From Bacillota bacterium (GTDB lineage Bacteria; Bacillota; UBA4882; UBA8346): a stretch of DNA of 64,000 bases. The notes under the pieces are model-generated. The model saw only the letters and a list, made by a program, of their open reading frames with translations. It made no database searches and was not told the DNA's origin. Position 1 is the first letter of the stretch. Each line of letters begins with the position of its first letter. Positions 9,021 to 16,938 of this stretch are shown one piece after another. A program made the position numbers and the translations under genes. The DNA lies in NCBI GenBank assembly GCA_023417475.1, contig JAEZFP010000068.1:62001-126000 (forward strand), in the 5' to 3' direction.

Positions 9021-10202
9021 TTAGCGTAACTCGACTCTGATCCCCGAAGCGGCAGCCAGGTAAGCCGCATAAATTGTTTCGACGGTTTCGCAAGCCAATT
9101 CCAAACCGGAAACCGGTTCCCTGCCCCATGCGATACATTCCATAAAGTCTTGCATTTCATGGGGATATCCCCGGATCCAATCCTCGTCGGGAGCCGCATA
9201 TTGCCAGCCGCCTTTGGTTTCCACCTTTTCCGCGATATACTCTGCTCCAATCACTTCAGGGTTTGGCGTGTAAATCATCAGATCGGCGCTGGGATTCATA
9301 TTGCATTGCAAAACCCCGCGGGAATGAAAAATTTCGTGTAGATTGCGAACTCCCCCCAGAATCGTATCGGAAGAGACCACAATCGCTTTGGTTCCGTCGG
9401 TGAACGTCAAGGTCGCGGTCGCCCAATCTTCGACATCGGCCGGACCTTGGGTAACCCAACCGGCGCCCTCAGCAGCGACGCCGGGAATTTCGGTAAACTT
9501 ACCAACTTCGGCAATCACCGATTTCACCCGGATCGGTGAGTTGTTTTTAATAATACCGTCAAAATGTTTTAAATGAATCACGGCTGAAACCGGATGGGAA
9601 CCTAATCGTAATAAGGATCCCCCGCCCGCTAACGACCAGGTTCGGGTGTAACTGGCATGAGAACCGGAATGGGATTCTTCCGCCCGTTGGGAAAGAACGG
9701 TCGTACCGGGCATGGATTTGATTAACCGTTTGGCCTTAACAAGCGGCGGAGCGTAGATCCAATTTTCGGCATACATAAACATAACGCCCGACCGGCCGAT
9801 CGCTTCGCGGATCTCCGCTAGCTCGGCCCAGACATGTTGAAACATTTGTTGGCGGTCGACCGTATCGCCGACTGGCTCCCGATCGCCAGGTTTCGTAAAG
9901 TAGCCTGTCAGCGGTTTTTCACAAATAATATGTTTGCCGGAAGCCGCGATATCTAAAATCATTTGTTTGTGCAAAAAGTTTGGCGCGCAAACATCAACTA
10001 CGTCAATTTCCGGCATTTTTAACAAATCCCGATAATCGGTAAAAGCCATCGGGATTTGATGCTGTTCGGCAAAAGTTGCGGATTGATTGGGTGAAGCGCA
10101 AGCCAAAACTACGATTTCCAAGCCGGTTACCTTGCGTAACGCTTCGACATGAATTGAGGCGACAAATCCGCTGCCGATCAAACCAACATTGATCCTTTTC
10201 AA
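9021..10202 (-). CDS. Gfo/Idh/MocA family NAD(P)-dependent oxidoreductase
   Basis: 393 residues. The Rossmann motif is GLIGSGFVAS (about residues 8-17). The family EKP motif is intact (CEKPLTGYF) and a C-terminal alpha/beta domain follows. These enzymes oxidise sugars, inositols or glycosides, often at C3, using NAD(P). A TTG start is likely at 10202, with TAGGAGGG upstream. It follows the LacI gene by 31 bases and precedes the importer genes by about 250 bases. With the isomerases it could form the oxidation-isomerisation core of the pathway. Confidence 0.88.
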   Translation of the reverse strand: MKRINVGLIGSGFVASIHVEALRKVTGLEIVVLACASPNQSATFAEQHQIPMAFTDYRDLLKMPEIDVVDVCAPNFLHKQMILDIAASGKHIICEKPLTGYFTKPGDREPVGDTVDRQQMFQHVWAELAEIREAIGRSGVMFMYAENWIYAPPLVKAKRLIKSMPGTTVLSQRAEESHSGSHASYTRTWSLAGGGSLLRLGSHPVSAVIHLKHFDGIIKNNSPIRVKSVIAEVGKFTEIPGVAAEGAGWVTQGPADVEDWATATLTFTDGTKAIVVSSDTILGGVRNLHEIFHSRGVLQCNMNPSADLMIYTPNPEVIGAEYIAEKVETKGGWQYAAPDEDWIRGYPHEMQDFMECIAWGREPVSGLELACETVETIYAAYLAAASGIRVELR

Positions 10203-10233
10203 CCGGGACCCTCCTACAACTTGTTAGGTATAC

Positions 10234-11286
10234 CTATCGTGAAAATTTTTCCGGGCCGTCGATTACCGATTGGCCTGGAACTAAAATCGGGTTTAAAATA
10301 ATCTGTTCGGTTTTCATCCGATTCCCTTCGATTCGCTCAATTAGGTTTTTAGCCGCCGGTCCGCCTAATTCAATGTCAGGCATTTTAACATGCGTGAGCG
10401 GGGGATCCGACAGTTCGGCCCAAGTGGGTCCACCATACACTACAATTGACAAATCCTCGGGAATTCGTATTTTGTTTTGATGAAACGACATGATAATGCC
10501 TTCGGCAAGATATTGATGTCCGGCAAACAGTGCGGTAATATTGTCGTTTTTCAAAATTTGGTTGGTTAATTGGATGCCTTCTTCGCGAGTTTCTTGCCCT
10601 AAGGCGATCGGGCAATTGGCGAGATTTAGTCCATTACGAATAATCGCCGACCGAAATCCGATATACCGTTCGTTGATACGGTGGTTGCGCGAGTCGGAAC
10701 CCACAAAAGCAATATCGCGATGTCCCCGGTCAATCAGATATTGGGTGGCAATTTCGGCGCCGACTTGATTGTCAAAGCCGATATAATCATAGCTGTCAAG
10801 CGGTAATCCGTTCAATTGGCGATCAACGATGACATAGGGGATTTTCAAATCGCGCAACGGTTTGGTACTAACCAATCCTTCAATGGTTGGCGCGATAATA
10901 AAGCCATCCACCTGTTGGGAAAGAAGATGCTCAATATACACCCGCTCCCGCTCCGGATTATCATAAGTGTTGCAGATTAACAACACGTACCCCGCGTTAT
11001 AGGCAACTTGTTCAGCTGCCATGACGGTACGGGTAAACAGAATATTTTCAAATTTCGGAACAATAATGGCAATGGTTTTACGGCGTTTTCCTCTCATGCT
11101 GCGCGCTAATATATTGGGACGATAACCAAGCTGGCTCGCGGCAGCAACAATCCGGTGGCGCAACTCATTACTGACATATTTTTCAGAATCGGGGTTTAAC
11201 ACATGAGAAACCGTGGCCACTGAAACTTGTGCTAATTGTGCTACATCATATAATGTCGGAACACGGTTATCCGCTTGTCGTGGCAT
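10234..11286 (-). CDS. LacI family transcriptional regulator
   Basis: 350 residues from the chosen start. The N-terminal helix-turn-helix is TLYDVAQLAQVSVATVSHVL with a following hinge helix (ILARSMRG), then a periplasmic-binding-protein-like effector domain. ATG 11286 is chosen because GGGAG lies 10 bases upstream. The longer reading frame from 11346 lacks a ribosome binding site and would run through the two palindromic operator candidates. It probably represses the catabolic cluster and itself, with release by a sugar-derived ligand. Confidence 0.9.
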   Translation of the reverse strand: MPRQADNRVPTLYDVAQLAQVSVATVSHVLNPDSEKYVSNELRHRIVAAASQLGYRPNILARSMRGKRRKTIAIIVPKFENILFTRTVMAAEQVAYNAGYVLLICNTYDNPERERVYIEHLLSQQVDGFIIAPTIEGLVSTKPLRDLKIPYVIVDRQLNGLPLDSYDYIGFDNQVGAEIATQYLIDRGHRDIAFVGSDSRNHRINERYIGFRSAIIRNGLNLANCPIALGQETREEGIQLTNQILKNDNITALFAGHQYLAEGIIMSFHQNKIRIPEDLSIVVYGGPTWAELSDPPLTHVKMPDIELGGPAAKNLIERIEGNRMKTEQIILNPILVPGQSVIDGPEKFSR

Positions 11287-11322
11287 AAAGTATTTTTCTC
11301 CCATTTCCAGATTGCGTTTAAT

Positions 11323-11340
11323 CAGTAAAACGTTTGACTG
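11323..11340. promoter_or_regulatory. Candidate LacI-family operator 1 (upstream of lacI gene)
   Basis: CAGTAAAACGTTTGACTG is an almost perfect palindrome around a central CG, the classic LacI-family layout. It lies 37 bases upstream of the regulator start. Very similar sites occur at 11363-11380 and 12861-12878, and such recurrence near the regulator's own targets supports an operator role. Binding by the adjacent LacI protein is inferred. Confidence 0.6.
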
Positions 11341-11362
11341 CTTCATTTAAAAACAAATTGAG

Positions 11363-11380
11363 TGGTTAATCGTTTCTCTG
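11363..11380. promoter_or_regulatory. Candidate LacI-family operator 2
   Basis: Read on the minus strand this is CAGAGAAACGATTAACCA, which shares the AAACG core and flanking CAG with operator 1. The two centres are 40 bases apart, close to four helical turns, so paired binding or looping is possible. It is less symmetrical than operator 1. Confidence 0.42.
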
Positions 11381-11460
11381 ATTCCAGCAACTTTACAAAA
11401 CATATATCGGTAATTGTCGCATCGAAAGTTAGGTTTTTTAAGATATTTTTTTGTTTTTGA

Positions 11461-12825
11461 TTACTTCGCTCGGTTGCGAAGCCCTTCTTGATAAATCGGC
11501 GTATAAATTGCGCCGTCACGGATTACACAACCGGTGCGTCCGCCGTCGCGCATGATTTCCGTACACTTGCTGCAAGTGATACAGATCTTGCCGGGATTCA
11601 TGGTGCCGGTTTCCAACAGATCTTTCGCAAAATCGGGATAAGCGAATGCTTCCCGTCCAAATCCGGCGATATCGGAAACGCCCATTCGTAAGTTGGCGGC
11701 AGCGGCATTTCCGGAAAATTGACGCAGCCACGAGTAACCCGTTCCCATAATCTTCAGATCGGGACAGGAATCTTTCATTTCTTTAGTGATGGAAAAAATT
11801 CTGGCTACTCCAACTATGGGATTTTCGATTGAAGCGGTAATATCGTGAGATGCCGAGTCATACGGCCGATTGAAATGCGGACTGTAATAAGGGTTAGCCA
11901 CGGAGAGACTGGCAAAACGAATTCCTTTCTCATATAACAACGCGAGTAATTTTTTCGGTTCGGTTAAATCGACCGGAAGCGCGCCCGGATCCGACCCTTC
12001 GGTATTCGGATTGACTCCCCACCCGTAGGGGTACGGTAGCGCGTCCCAAGTATTCAACCGCATCGTTAAGGCAACTTTGTTGCCAAGTTCAGCTTGGATT
12101 TTCCCAATAATATTTAGAAGGAAACGGGTGCGGTTTTCAAAACTTCCGCCATAACGTCCCGGACGGATATGACTTGCTAATAATTCGGAAATCAAATAGC
12201 GGTGACAACTTTTAATATCTAAAATGGTAAAGCCGGCATCCAAAGCGATTTTCGCCGCACGGACATAATCATCCTCCAACCGTTCTAATTCATCGTCGGT
12301 AATGATTGGATAGGATTCATCAATTCCAACTCGCGGATCAAGCCAGGGATTGTGTTGCGCAATGATCGGTTGGGGTTTCCCGGTCGGTTTACTATAGCGA
12401 CCCGAATGGGTAAGTTGAAGCACAGGCACAAATTCGTAATCCGCCCCAAAAACTTCTTTGGCTTTTTGACGTGAGGATTCCAACAGATGTGCCAATGACG
12501 CTGTATTTTCCGGTGCGGCCAAGAGTTGGCGATGGTTGGCACGACCGTTAAAATTCACCGCAGTCGCTTCGAACCATAGAAGACCGGCTCCACCCATGGC
12601 AAAACGGTGATAACGGCGGATTGTCAGTTCATCGGGCTTACCATCGACAGTGCCGTCACACCCTTCCATCGGATGAATTCCCAACGAGTTCGGCGCTTGT
12701 AAATGGTAAATTTGAACCGTTTTCTTTAACGGAGTAAGATCCTGGTCAAACGTGACTGGCAATCCTAATTGAGCGACTTCTGTTTCGAGTTCTGCCAAGT
12801 TTTGAAAATGAAAACGTTGATGCAT
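11461..12825 (-). CDS. NADH:flavin oxidoreductase / old yellow enzyme family protein
   Basis: 454 residues: an FMN TIM barrel of the OYE / 2,4-dienoyl-CoA reductase N-terminal type. LTHSGRYSKP matches the family substrate-binding segment. The C-terminal CITCSKCTEIMRDGGRTGC resembles the cysteine cluster that binds a 4Fe-4S centre in the larger members. The C-terminal FAD/NADH domain is missing, so electrons must come from a partner. ATG 12825 is chosen because GGGAGG lies nine bases before it. It is the first gene of the LacI-linked cluster and has its own operator candidate 36 bases upstream. An ene-reductase role is inferred. Confidence 0.82.
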   Translation of the reverse strand: MHQRFHFQNLAELETEVAQLGLPVTFDQDLTPLKKTVQIYHLQAPNSLGIHPMEGCDGTVDGKPDELTIRRYHRFAMGGAGLLWFEATAVNFNGRANHRQLLAAPENTASLAHLLESSRQKAKEVFGADYEFVPVLQLTHSGRYSKPTGKPQPIIAQHNPWLDPRVGIDESYPIITDDELERLEDDYVRAAKIALDAGFTILDIKSCHRYLISELLASHIRPGRYGGSFENRTRFLLNIIGKIQAELGNKVALTMRLNTWDALPYPYGWGVNPNTEGSDPGALPVDLTEPKKLLALLYEKGIRFASLSVANPYYSPHFNRPYDSASHDITASIENPIVGVARIFSITKEMKDSCPDLKIMGTGYSWLRQFSGNAAAANLRMGVSDIAGFGREAFAYPDFAKDLLETGTMNPGKICITCSKCTEIMRDGGRTGCVIRDGAIYTPIYQEGLRNRAK

Positions 12826-12860
12826 GATAAAACCCTCCCGTCTCAATTAAGTAACTCCCT

Positions 12861-12878
12861 CAAATAAACGTTTAACTG
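12861..12878. promoter_or_regulatory. Candidate LacI-family operator 3 (upstream of OYE-like gene)
   Basis: CAAATAAACGTTTAACTG contains the perfect palindrome TAAACGTTTA and matches operator 1 at 14 of 18 positions. It lies 36 bases upstream of the reductase start, within the expected promoter or leader. Confidence 0.55.
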
Positions 12879-13262
12879 ACTTTAAAAAAAATAAAATGAA
12901 AAAGGGAATCACTTTGTCATTCATAAAATAACAACACTGACCAATGTTACATTTCAATTCCAGTATCGTTACATCTAACCATATCATCAGTATAAGGCTT
13001 CTGTAGCGTTTTGAAAAGAGTCTTAATTAAAATATTTTTTGCAAATTTTTTTAAAGTAATTGTCATAAATATTAAAAAACTCTTAAATAATTCCAAAATT
13101 TAAATATTATTGATTGTTTTTTTGCTACTGCAAACGTCACCTCTAAAAACTCTTCCGTATTCAAAAACGTTGGTCTGAGCGACTGGGAATATTGGGCTCC
13201 TCTGCTCTGCTTACGCTTCGTCGCTCGGAGGTTTACACAAATTATTTTACACCGTCTGACAC
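12879..13262. other. Gene-free AT-rich stretch
   Basis: Upstream region of the OYE-like gene. It is A/T rich with scattered T-runs up to about 13140. A slightly more GC-rich patch follows at 13160-13235 with no open frame or clear hairpin that I can support. I see no gene here. Confidence 0.5.
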
Positions 13263-13325
13263 AACCAGTCGTTGTGCAAGGATGCGCAGTCGTTGCGCAA
13301 GGATGCTCGGACGCTGTGGCTTGAT
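13263..13325. repeat. Three-unit 21-bp degenerate tandem repeat
   Basis: Units begin at 13263, 13284 and 13305, each exactly 21 bases. The first two differ at few positions around CAGTCGTTGYGCAAGGAT; the third is diverged. The period matches the larger arrays at 39841-40029 and 59597-59797, although the sequence differs. Probably non-coding. Confidence 0.6.
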
Positions 13326-13344
13326 TTTTTGAGGATGATTGATA

Positions 13345-13391
13345 ATAAAAAAGCTGTTACATCATGAACGCTCGGTTCATTTTGCAACAGC
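13345..13391 (-). terminator. Rho-independent terminator
   Basis: On the minus strand an outer stem GCTGTT/AACAGC and an inner stem ATGAAC/GTTCAT are followed by TTTTTTATT. It is the second terminator downstream of the 6S-like RNA. Confidence 0.7.
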
Positions 13392-13416
13392 CGATTAGTA
13401 GCTTTTCTTTTCCAAA

Positions 13417-13448
13417 AACAAAAAACTTAAGTATTTACACTTAAGTTT
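13417..13448 (-). terminator. Rho-independent terminator of the second 6S RNA
   Basis: A perfect 10-bp inverted repeat AAACTTAAGT/ACTTAAGTTT with a 6-base loop is followed on the minus strand by TTTGTTTTT. It starts directly after the closing stem of the RNA at 13450. Confidence 0.8.
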
Positions 13449-13449
13449 A

Positions 13450-13638
13450 ATTATCCAAGACACCGTTGTTTCAATTTTGATACCTATCTCTCGATAGGTG
13501 GGTGATCGCAAAATTACTGCAACTTACCAACGACAAATGAAGGCCTAGTTTTCATAATTCGATATAAATCTCCCAATGCATAAATGTAGGTTCAAAATAG
13601 AAACTGACGCATACCTCAGAAAACATTCATAACGACTT
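13450..13638 (-). ncRNA. ssrS: 6S RNA, second copy
   Basis: About 190 nt on the minus strand. The ends pair (AAG...CGUU with AACG...CUU). The 3' half has CACCCACCU followed by a small hairpin ACCUAUC-GAGA-GAUAGGU and then AACGGUGUC. The other 6S RNA (41880-42084) has the same order: CACCCACCU, ACCUGC-UGA-GCAGGGU, AACGGCAUC. A shared UUGGGAG block lies 74 nt 5' of CACCCACCU here and 71 nt there, and both carry GAACC before it. 6S RNA mimics an open promoter and sequesters housekeeping RNA polymerase. A consensus promoter and a strong terminator flank it. Two copies, as in Bacillus subtilis, would allow growth-phase-specific use. Confidence 0.8.
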
Positions 13639-13642
13639 GATA

Positions 13643-13671
13643 ATAATAACCCAAATAAATCCGTATTTCAA
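13643..13671 (-). promoter_or_regulatory. Sigma-A-type promoter of the second 6S RNA
   Basis: On the minus strand TTGAAA, 17-base spacer, TATTAT. Predicted start is near 13637, at the 5' closing stem of the RNA. Confidence 0.72.
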
Positions 13672-13732
13672 CCGGAAATTTATCCCAAATAATTATGTTA
13701 TTTTTCTGTGATCAGCCATGATAACAAGATCA

Positions 13733-14929
13733 TCAGCGAAAAAAACGTTTTGGAATCTGAACCGTTTTCACCCCTAACCGCTTTTGAAATCGCTGCAAAC
13801 AATCATCGATCGCTTGCTTCATTATAGCGGATGGTGCGACATTAGCTTCCCACCACCAATTTTTAATGATCAGACTTTGCTTATCCTTTGACAATTCCGG
13901 TTCGATCCGCGCAATAAAACGATCACCGTACAAAACCGGTAATACGTAGTAACCATATTCCCGTTGACTAGCGGGTTTATAGACTTCCCAACGATAGTTA
14001 AAGTCAAATAATTCCGCAATTAACCGCCGGTCCCATATTAAATTGTCAAGCGGCGCAATAATTGCAACGCTGGGAGTCGGTTCGGTTTCGATTGGCGCTT
14101 TTATTGGGTCCCAATCTTGTGTCCGCATGTAAAACGGATATTTGCACCCATTCACAGTGGCTTGAATGATTAGTCCTTGACGCTGGAGTCTTTCCAACGC
14201 TTGCACTCGTTCCGGGGTTTTTAGATCCAATCCAAGCCAAGCGTCGCCCGAACGGTCCCAAAGCAAACCAATCCCGCCAATTCTCCGCAACACCAACCAA
14301 TCATGAAAATCATCGCCGGTTGGAAAGGGATCGGAGGCCTCAAACAGCGCCTGCGGTAAATTCCGGTAGGCATAATCGTAATATTTGCGCGTCCCCAACT
14401 TATGGTGGACGATTAATTCTCCCCAAAAATACATACTTTCCAAAGCCGCCCGGGACAACCGGGTCGGGGCCCAGGCCCAATCAACGGTTTGATCAAATTC
14501 CAAGTCTACTGAAGCTAACGGTCCCTGTTCTTGCAGCGCTTGACGAACTTCGGAAAGAACCCCATGAATCGGGCGCTCGGAGGCGCCGTATTTACGTGAA
14601 GCCTTTTCCCGGTAACGCCGATAATAAGGCCAATCCGACACTGAATAGATTGACATCATCTTATCCCAACCGTCGAGTAATTGGCGGTCGGCATATAGTA
14701 ATTCCGCCACGAGTTCGGATTGAAAATCGCCAATCCGGGCTTGCAAGACGAGTTCATGATTGCGCCCGATTTTATTTAGCGGATCATATTGAATACAGCC
14801 TACTTTTTGAATGAATTCGATAATCCCCGGCTTGCCGTGTAGTTGATACGGCGGCCACAAACCTTGATGTTTTAAAAGAATGCGCCGCGCTTCATATTTT
14901 GATAATTGTAACGGTTTCATTGAGTTCAC
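13733..14929 (-). CDS. Winged-helix DNA glycosylase, YcaQ/AlkX family
   Basis: 398 residues, the usual length of the HTH_42 (YcaQ) family. The catalytic QxD motif of AlkX-type enzymes is visible as Gln47-Tyr48-Asp49 in IQYDPLN; AlkZ enzymes have QxQ instead. The family unhooks interstrand crosslinks and removes bulky alkylated purines from DNA. A GTG start at 14929 has GGAGG seven bases upstream, better than the internal ATG. It appears to be a single-gene transcript. The family assignment is firm; the lesion it repairs is inferred. Confidence 0.85.
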   Translation of the reverse strand: MNSMKPLQLSKYEARRILLKHQGLWPPYQLHGKPGIIEFIQKVGCIQYDPLNKIGRNHELVLQARIGDFQSELVAELLYADRQLLDGWDKMMSIYSVSDWPYYRRYREKASRKYGASERPIHGVLSEVRQALQEQGPLASVDLEFDQTVDWAWAPTRLSRAALESMYFWGELIVHHKLGTRKYYDYAYRNLPQALFEASDPFPTGDDFHDWLVLRRIGGIGLLWDRSGDAWLGLDLKTPERVQALERLQRQGLIIQATVNGCKYPFYMRTQDWDPIKAPIETEPTPSVAIIAPLDNLIWDRRLIAELFDFNYRWEVYKPASQREYGYYVLPVLYGDRFIARIEPELSKDKQSLIIKNWWWEANVAPSAIMKQAIDDCLQRFQKRLGVKTVQIPKRFFR

Positions 14930-15064
14930 CCGAACACCTCCGCATTCAATAACCAGTCGATTTTATTGTACCAAACATTTGTTCGAAGGTAAATGTTTTT
15001 CAAAATAAACCAACTGAATTTAAGGTCAGTTATGGCTTTCCAGCAGTTTTCCAAAACTTGTACT
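14930..15064. other. Divergent intergenic region between glycosylase and cortex hydrolase genes
   Basis: The 359-base gap between 14930 and 15288 holds the promoter of the hydrolase gene (15065-15093) and its long leader. In this first part I see only A/T-rich upstream sequence of both genes and no open frame. Confidence 0.5.
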
Positions 15065-15093
15065 TTGACGTACCCGATTGACCTTGCTATAAT
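15065..15093 (+). promoter_or_regulatory. Consensus sigma-A promoter of the SleB-like gene
   Basis: TTGACG, 17-base spacer, TATAAT. The predicted start near 15100 leaves a leader of about 190 nt. The leader contains TTATGCAT twice (from 15222 and 15260) and a GAGTC-CTTT-GACTC hairpin just before the ribosome binding site GGAAAGGAG. No known riboswitch was recognised in it. Confidence 0.75.
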
Positions 15094-15288
15094 GACCACA
15101 CGGTTGGAAACGAGTTAATTTACAGCAATTTGGAAAACAAAAGCCTGTTTAAAGCGATTTTATCCAATCTAACTTCCTTTGTTTTGGATCTAACTTAAAG
15201 AAATCGACTGTATCAAATAATTATGCATAATTCTTTTGGAGTCCTTTGACTCACGGGGTTATGCATCGTTTGGGAAAGGAGTTTACCC

Positions 15289-15888
15289 ATGATCAAAAAA
15301 CTAATGATTATGACTGCTTCAATTGTAATGTTGTCAATAGGAGCGACTGCCGCGTCAGCGCAAGGATTTACACACCGTATTGTCGGTGGCGAGTCGCTCT
15401 ATAAAATTGCAATGAATAATGGAGTTACCGTTGAACAACTGAAACAGGCCAACGGTATCCAGGGAACCGTTATTTATGCGGGTGACAAGTTAGCCGTTCC
15501 AACCGCCTCAAACCAAGCCAATGATTATATCGCCAATCGTGATCTCGAATTATTGGCGCGGTTAATTACCGCGGAAGCGGAAGGCGAACCCTATGAAGGC
15601 AAAGTAGCGGTTGCCGCGGTGATTTTAAATCGAATGGACGATCTGAAGTTTCCGGGAACCATTGCGCAAAATATCTTTAAACCGCATGAATTCGAATCCG
15701 TATCAAACGGTCAGATCTGGAAACAACCGGTGCCTGACGCGTATCGGGCCGCCCAAGCCGCATTAAACGGTTGGGATCCGACCAATGGCGCCAAATATTT
15801 CTTCAACCCGGCGAAAGTTGCCGGAGGCTCCTGGGTCTGGACCCGGACCATCACGCATCAGATCGGAAACCATGTCTTTGGAATATAA
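15289..15888 (+). CDS. LysM plus SleB-type cell wall hydrolase, exported
   Basis: 199 residues. A signal peptide ends at ASAQG (about residue 25). One LysM module follows (residues 27-72: HRIVGGESLYKIAMNNGVT), then a Hydrolase_2/SleB domain (residues 82-199) with the family pattern LITAEAEGEPYEGKVAVAAV and its conserved Glu residues. This lytic transglycosylase-like domain degrades spore cortex or vegetative peptidoglycan, with LysM binding the glycan. In Bacillota such LysM-SleB proteins include YkvT/CwlJ-like enzymes. It is a single-gene transcript closed by a terminator at 15917. It suggests, but does not prove, spore formation. Confidence 0.88.
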   Translation: MIKKLMIMTASIVMLSIGATAASAQGFTHRIVGGESLYKIAMNNGVTVEQLKQANGIQGTVIYAGDKLAVPTASNQANDYIANRDLELLARLITAEAEGEPYEGKVAVAAVILNRMDDLKFPGTIAQNIFKPHEFESVSNGQIWKQPVPDAYRAAQAALNGWDPTNGAKYFFNPAKVAGGSWVWTRTITHQIGNHVFGI

Positions 15889-15916
15889 TGGGTAAATCAT
15901 TGTAATGGCTTCATTG

Positions 15917-15956
15917 AAAAACGGGTTATTGTCCGTATCGACAATAACCCGTTTTT
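15917..15956. terminator. Bidirectional Rho-independent terminator
   Basis: A 17-bp perfect stem runs AAAAACGGGTTATTGTC with its complement and a 6-base loop. It lies between two convergent genes and has a T-run on both strands. Confidence 0.85.
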
Positions 15957-15972
15957 GGGTTTTTAGCAATCC

Positions 15973-16875
15973 CTAAACCGGCATGTTTATGAAACCGATC
16001 AAATTCTCAACCAATTCGTCATTCATCATTTGTAAGGCATCATGGGTCGCATATGCCACGTGGGGCGTGCAAATGACATTGGGTTGCTTGGCAAGGGGAA
16101 AATCGTCGACCGGTTCATTGGGGTAAACATCCAAACCAACGCCTGCGAGCTTGCCTGACCGGACTGCCGCCGCTAACGCCTGATAATCCAAAACACTGCC
16201 CCGGGCGGTATTAATCAGGATTACCCCGTCTTTCATTTGCCCGATGCGCGCTTCATTGATAAAATGATAATTCGCTGCGGTGCCGGGAATTAAAACAACA
16301 ATCACGTCCGCTTGGGCTAAAACATCGTCAAGCCCCATTTCCCGATCGGTTGCGGGCGCCCCTTTGCTCGCAACCAAGACTTTCATTCCGAGTAAACCTC
16401 CGATCTCCCCCACTCTTTTGCCGATCTTCCCAAAGCCGATGATTCCTAGCTTTTTACCGTACAACTCACTATTTAACGGTAAATTGCTGCGCCATTGCTG
16501 CCCCAGGATATTTTGATGCGCCGGCAACAAATGTTTGGTCAAAGCAAACAAAAGCGCCAAGGTATGCTCGGCCACAGCGTTAACGCCGTATTGACGGGCT
16601 AGTCCCATCACTTTAAGCTTCATAGATTCGGCGAGCCTGCGGTTGACGTAATCGGTATTATGAGCCCGGATACCGATATAACGACAGCGAATTAATTTGG
16701 TTAATTGTTGTTCGGTCAAAAAGCTATGGAGCATCATATATTGAATCGAACCCAAAAGCGAATCGTTCAATTCCATGATGGATCCCGTTTGGATTACCAG
16801 TCCGGCATCAGTTAGCCGCTGGATCTGCTCGGCGGCTAATTGAATGTTATGATCGATGAAACAGAGCGGTTTCAA
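15973..16875 (-). CDS. D-isomer-specific 2-hydroxyacid dehydrogenase
   Basis: 300 residues. The NAD-binding motif is GIIGFGKIGKRVG (about residues 142-154). Catalytic-region motifs NTARGSVLD and PHVAYAT hold the Arg and His of the family. It reduces or oxidises 2-keto/2-hydroxy acids (glycerate, lactate or similar) in the cytosol. A TTG start at 16875 follows GGGGGAGAGGG. Some members are 3-phosphoglycerate dehydrogenases, but the ACT domain is absent, so a glycerate/hydroxypyruvate or lactate-type role is likelier. Confidence 0.87.
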   Translation of the reverse strand: MKPLCFIDHNIQLAAEQIQRLTDAGLVIQTGSIMELNDSLLGSIQYMMLHSFLTEQQLTKLIRCRYIGIRAHNTDYVNRRLAESMKLKVMGLARQYGVNAVAEHTLALLFALTKHLLPAHQNILGQQWRSNLPLNSELYGKKLGIIGFGKIGKRVGEIGGLLGMKVLVASKGAPATDREMGLDDVLAQADVIVVLIPGTAANYHFINEARIGQMKDGVILINTARGSVLDYQALAAAVRSGKLAGVGLDVYPNEPVDDFPLAKQPNVICTPHVAYATHDALQMMNDELVENLIGFINMPV

Positions 16876-16899
16876 CCCTCTCCCCCTTTTCCGGAATTC

Positions 16900-16936
16900 A
16901 ACAAAACCACCGTTTGGATTACGATGGTTTTGTTGC
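16900..16936 (-). terminator. Terminator-like hairpin after queF
   Basis: Inverted repeat CAACAAAACCA...TGGTTTTGTTG with extra pairing near the loop, directly 3' of queF. The U-run is weak (only within GGTTTTGTTG), so it may be an incomplete terminator. Confidence 0.5.
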
Positions 16937-16938
16937 CG

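Noticed and set aside
8830..9138. Open frame spanning the gap between the oxidoreductase and binding-protein genes
   Set aside because: It overlaps the oxidoreductase gene and has no start signal. The gap is better read as the promoter and leader of the binding-protein gene.
10225..10236. Perfect 12-bp palindrome TAGGTATACCTA at the lacI stop
   Set aside because: Noted as a possible operator, but it does not resemble the three CG-centred sites and overlaps the stop codon, so it is not listed as a feature.
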